Source of the DNA: Marinobacterium sp. xm-d-530 | Lineage (GTDB): Bacteria; Pseudomonadota; Gammaproteobacteria; Pseudomonadales; Balneatricaceae | Reading direction: 5' to 3' | NCBI RefSeq assembly: GCF_013283365.1 | Contig: NZ_WBYM01000003.1 | Coordinates: forward strand, 306,838-370,837 | DNA: 64,000 bases | Shown: positions 62,881-64,000 of the stretch, one piece after another | How the letters are laid out: each line of letters opens with the position of its first letter | Position numbering within the stretch: the first letter of the stretch is position 1 | Position numbers and translations under genes: made by a program | Notes under the pieces: generated by a model | Databases searched by the model: none | Told to the model about the DNA's origin: nothing | The model's input: the letters and a program-made list of their open reading frames with translations, nothing else

Positions 62881-62923
62881 AACGTTATACGAATTTCCCA
62901 AGTCCCATTATCAAAATCGACTT

Positions 62924-63136
62924 ATGATCATTATTTACCAACTTCTTGATAGAGGGTGGAATACAGGTGAGATCAGTCGATATTTGTCTGAAAAAGGGTA
63001 CCTTTCTGTTAGAGGTAAACCCCTCCTTTCGAAACACATCTGGAGTATGATCAAGAAAGATCGAAACCGTATCCAGAGGTTAAATGAAAATCCAGAAACG
63101 TATGTTTCGTATCTATCTATCTTCGGACAAAAGTAA
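62924..63136 (+). CDS. Short unrecognised ORF with HTH-like segment
   Basis: A 70-aa ORF from the ATG at 62924; a GTG at 62867 would add 19 residues encoded partly in an inverted repeat. The segment LDRGWNTGEISRYLSEKGYL followed by SVRGKPLLSKHIWSMIKKDR resembles the DNA-binding tail of serine recombinases, where a helix-turn-helix reads RGKxF-like, but it is too short to be a complete enzyme. No ribosome binding site is visible. The C-terminal residues and stop fall inside repeat A (63125-63157). It may be a remnant. Confidence 0.4.
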   Translation: MIIIYQLLDRGWNTGEISRYLSEKGYLSVRGKPLLSKHIWSMIKKDRNRIQRLNENPETYVSYLSIFGQK

Positions 63137-63157
63137 CGTAAACCATTGTCCTAATTA
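63125..63157. repeat. 33-bp imperfect-palindrome repeat, copy A
   Basis: Begins GGACAAAAGTAACGTAAACC and ends TTGTCCTAATTA. Its arms GGACAA and TTGTCC are inverted. It matches copy B at 63719-63751 in 31 of 33 positions. Confidence 0.8.
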
Positions 63158-63238
63158 AGTTTTCCTATGTTTGAGACAATGTATATGTGATGAGAATTCA
63201 CTCCATCACTTACATTGACTCAATACAAGGAGACTTAT

Positions 63239-63622
63239 ATGTCTATCAATAACAATTACCTAAATCGATATTTTGATTTCGTAAACCCAGATTTCCAGAG
63301 ACTCACACATATCCCTAAAACTCTTGAGTTGGTTCGAGAAAACATGGGTGACGAAGAGTTCTTCCAGTGTTTTCGACTTATCGAATTGAATCAGAGACCA
63401 GATGGGTCATTTAAAGACTCAGTTCTCGAAGGAAAACTCTGTGATTTAAGAGTTTTAACTGAGATTCTTTCAAGTATTGATTTCAAGATGTTGTGTGAAG
63501 GTTCGTATACGGAACTGGATCAAGGACTGGAGATATCAACACTTAAAAACTTATATGTAGGATTTCAGGAGATCTTTGAGTATCTAGTTATGGATAGAAC
63601 CTCCCAAAAAACTGTCCTTTAA
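63239..63622 (+). CDS. Unrecognised 127-aa accessory protein
   Basis: A 127-aa soluble, mostly helical protein with no family I recognise. The ATG at 63239 is preceded by AAGGAGA at about 8 bases, a strong ribosome binding site. Composition is rich in Glu, Leu, Phe and Asn, and codon use is AT-richer than glmS, suggesting horizontal acquisition. It lies between two copies of a 33-bp repeat, in a cassette-like arrangement, and ends about 15 bases before a further inverted repeat. Confidence 0.6.
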   Translation: MSINNNYLNRYFDFVNPDFQRLTHIPKTLELVRENMGDEEFFQCFRLIELNQRPDGSFKDSVLEGKLCDLRVLTEILSSIDFKMLCEGSYTELDQGLEISTLKNLYVGFQEIFEYLVMDRTSQKTVL

Positions 63623-63637
63623 AGACACCCTCACTGA

Positions 63638-63697
63638 TTTTCGGACCCACTTTCAATCTGGTGTTGTACCTAGTTGAAGTGAAAGTGGGACCGAAAA
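63638..63697. repeat. 18-bp inverted repeat downstream of the 127-aa gene
   Basis: TTTTCGGACCCACTTTCA (63638-63655) and TGAAAGTGGGACCGAAAA (63680-63697) are inverted with one mismatch around a 24-base spacer. The motif recalls sequences near IS21-type ends, but no transposase of that kind is in the window. It could also act as a terminator-like hairpin. Confidence 0.72.
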
Positions 63698-63718
63698 GTG
63701 TATTGGAGTTATTCTTTA

Positions 63719-63751
63719 GGACAAAACTAACGTAAACCGTTGTCCTAATTA
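63719..63751. repeat. 33-bp imperfect-palindrome repeat, copy B
   Basis: Begins GGACAAAACTAACGTAAACC. With flanking bases its arms extend to TTAGGACAA (63716-63724) and TTGTCCTAA (63740-63748), a 9-bp perfect inverted repeat. It abuts the putative end of the IS3-family element. Confidence 0.8.
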
Positions 63752-64000
63752 TGACCTTTCCCCTTAGTTAGTACCACTTCTTCGATGAGATTTTGCTAAG
63801 CAGCACGCTTAGCGAATTCCTCTGGTGGCACATAGCCAAGTGCACTATGTGGTCTTACTTTATTGTAATGATCTCGCCATAAATCGATCTCATATCTTGC
63901 TTCATCCAGCGTTCTAAACCAATGCTGATTTAGGCATTCGTTTCTAAATTTGCCATTCAAGCTCTCAACAAAAGCGTTTTGAGTGGGTTTGCCTGGCTGA
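63752..64000 (-). mobile_element. IS3-family insertion sequence, partial
   Basis: The 3' part of an IS3-type transposase runs off the right edge. A plausible terminal repeat TGACCTTTCCCCTTAG begins at 63752, beside repeat B, in the TGACC...CCC style of several IS3-family ends. The other end is outside the window, so boundaries are not proven. Confidence 0.65.
63796..64000 (-). CDS. IS3-family transposase OrfB, C-terminal fragment
   Basis: Translating the minus strand from the window edge gives about 68 residues of an rve-type integrase core: PGKPTQNAFVESLNGKFRNE with the catalytic Glu in FVESLNG, then NQHWFRTLDEARYEIDLWR, and YNKVRPHSALGYVPPEEF at the C-terminus, ending at TAG (63796-63798). 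This is the 3' end of OrfB of the IS3 family, IS51/IS407-like. Frame and stop look intact; the N-terminal part lies beyond base 64000. Confidence 0.88.
   Translation of the reverse strand, partial: QPGKPTQNAFVESLNGKFRNECLNQHWFRTLDEARYEIDLWRDHYNKVRPHSALGYVPPEEFAKRAA

Noticed and set aside
62826..62900. A Tn7-like transposon end after glmS
   Set aside because: No TGTGGG-type terminus or repeated 22-bp TnsB-like sites could be recognised.
63125..63751. Integron attC sites
   Set aside because: The 33-bp repeats have inverted arms but lack paired RYYYAAC / GTTRRRY core sites and the usual attC length, and no integron integrase is in the window.

Overview
The window looks like chromosomal DNA spanning the replication-origin region of a marine gammaproteobacterium. 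The gene order (def-fmt-rsmB-trkA-trkH, glyQS, gyrB-recF-dnaN-dnaA, rpmH-rnpA-yidC-mnmE, mnmG-rsmG-parA-parB-atp operon, glmU-glmS) is typical of gammaproteobacteria near Pseudomonas and Oceanospirillales. A TRAP transporter, a Tat-exported PhoX phosphatase and moderate GC content point to an Oceanospirillaceae-like marine bacterium. The genus cannot be fixed by reading alone.

Layout. 1-2.7 kb: end of an ABC1/UbiB-type kinase, an EAL phosphodiesterase, a 56-aa protein and a CobW-type GTPase. 2.7-7.1 kb: a Cys-rich 38-aa microprotein, a DUF3750 lipoprotein, then two divergent exported phosphatase-type genes (choice-of-anchor I protein and PhoX). 7.1-11.5 kb: the zinc uptake locus, znuA divergent from zur-znuC-znuB with a perfect palindromic Zur-like box between them, plus a MATE exporter. 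11.5-13.2 kb: a RelBE-type toxin-antitoxin pair among REP-like palindromes, then tag and yheV. 13.2-23 kb: prlC, a gamma-carbonic anhydrase, a Lon-like protease, aroE-hemF-tsaC-dprA and a LysM protein. 23-31.9 kb: def-fmt-rsmB-trkA-trkH and glyQ-glyS.

32-46.9 kb: an unrecognised membrane-anchored protein, two parS sites, the gyrB-recF-dnaN-dnaA block, a dctM-dctQ / dctP TRAP system lying between dnaA and rpmH, then rpmH-rnpA-yidC-mnmE. The 500-bp mnmE-mnmG gap has clustered DnaA boxes and a very AT-rich tract and is the best oriC candidate. The dnaA upstream region has a smaller box set that fits autoregulation.

46.9-62.8 kb: mnmG-rsmG-parA-parB, the full F1Fo ATP synthase operon (atpIBEFHAGDC), a DUF2805 protein, a TrmB-type regulator, glmU and glmS. 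ParB encoded here should act on the two parS sites about 18 kb away next to gyrB.

62.8-64 kb: accessory DNA starts right after glmS, at the position of the classical attTn7 hotspot. It is AT-rich and holds two short unknown ORFs, each followed by a copy of a 33-bp imperfect-palindrome repeat, a further 18-bp inverted repeat, and the 3' end of an IS3-family transposase that runs off the window. No tRNA, rRNA or CRISPR array was seen.
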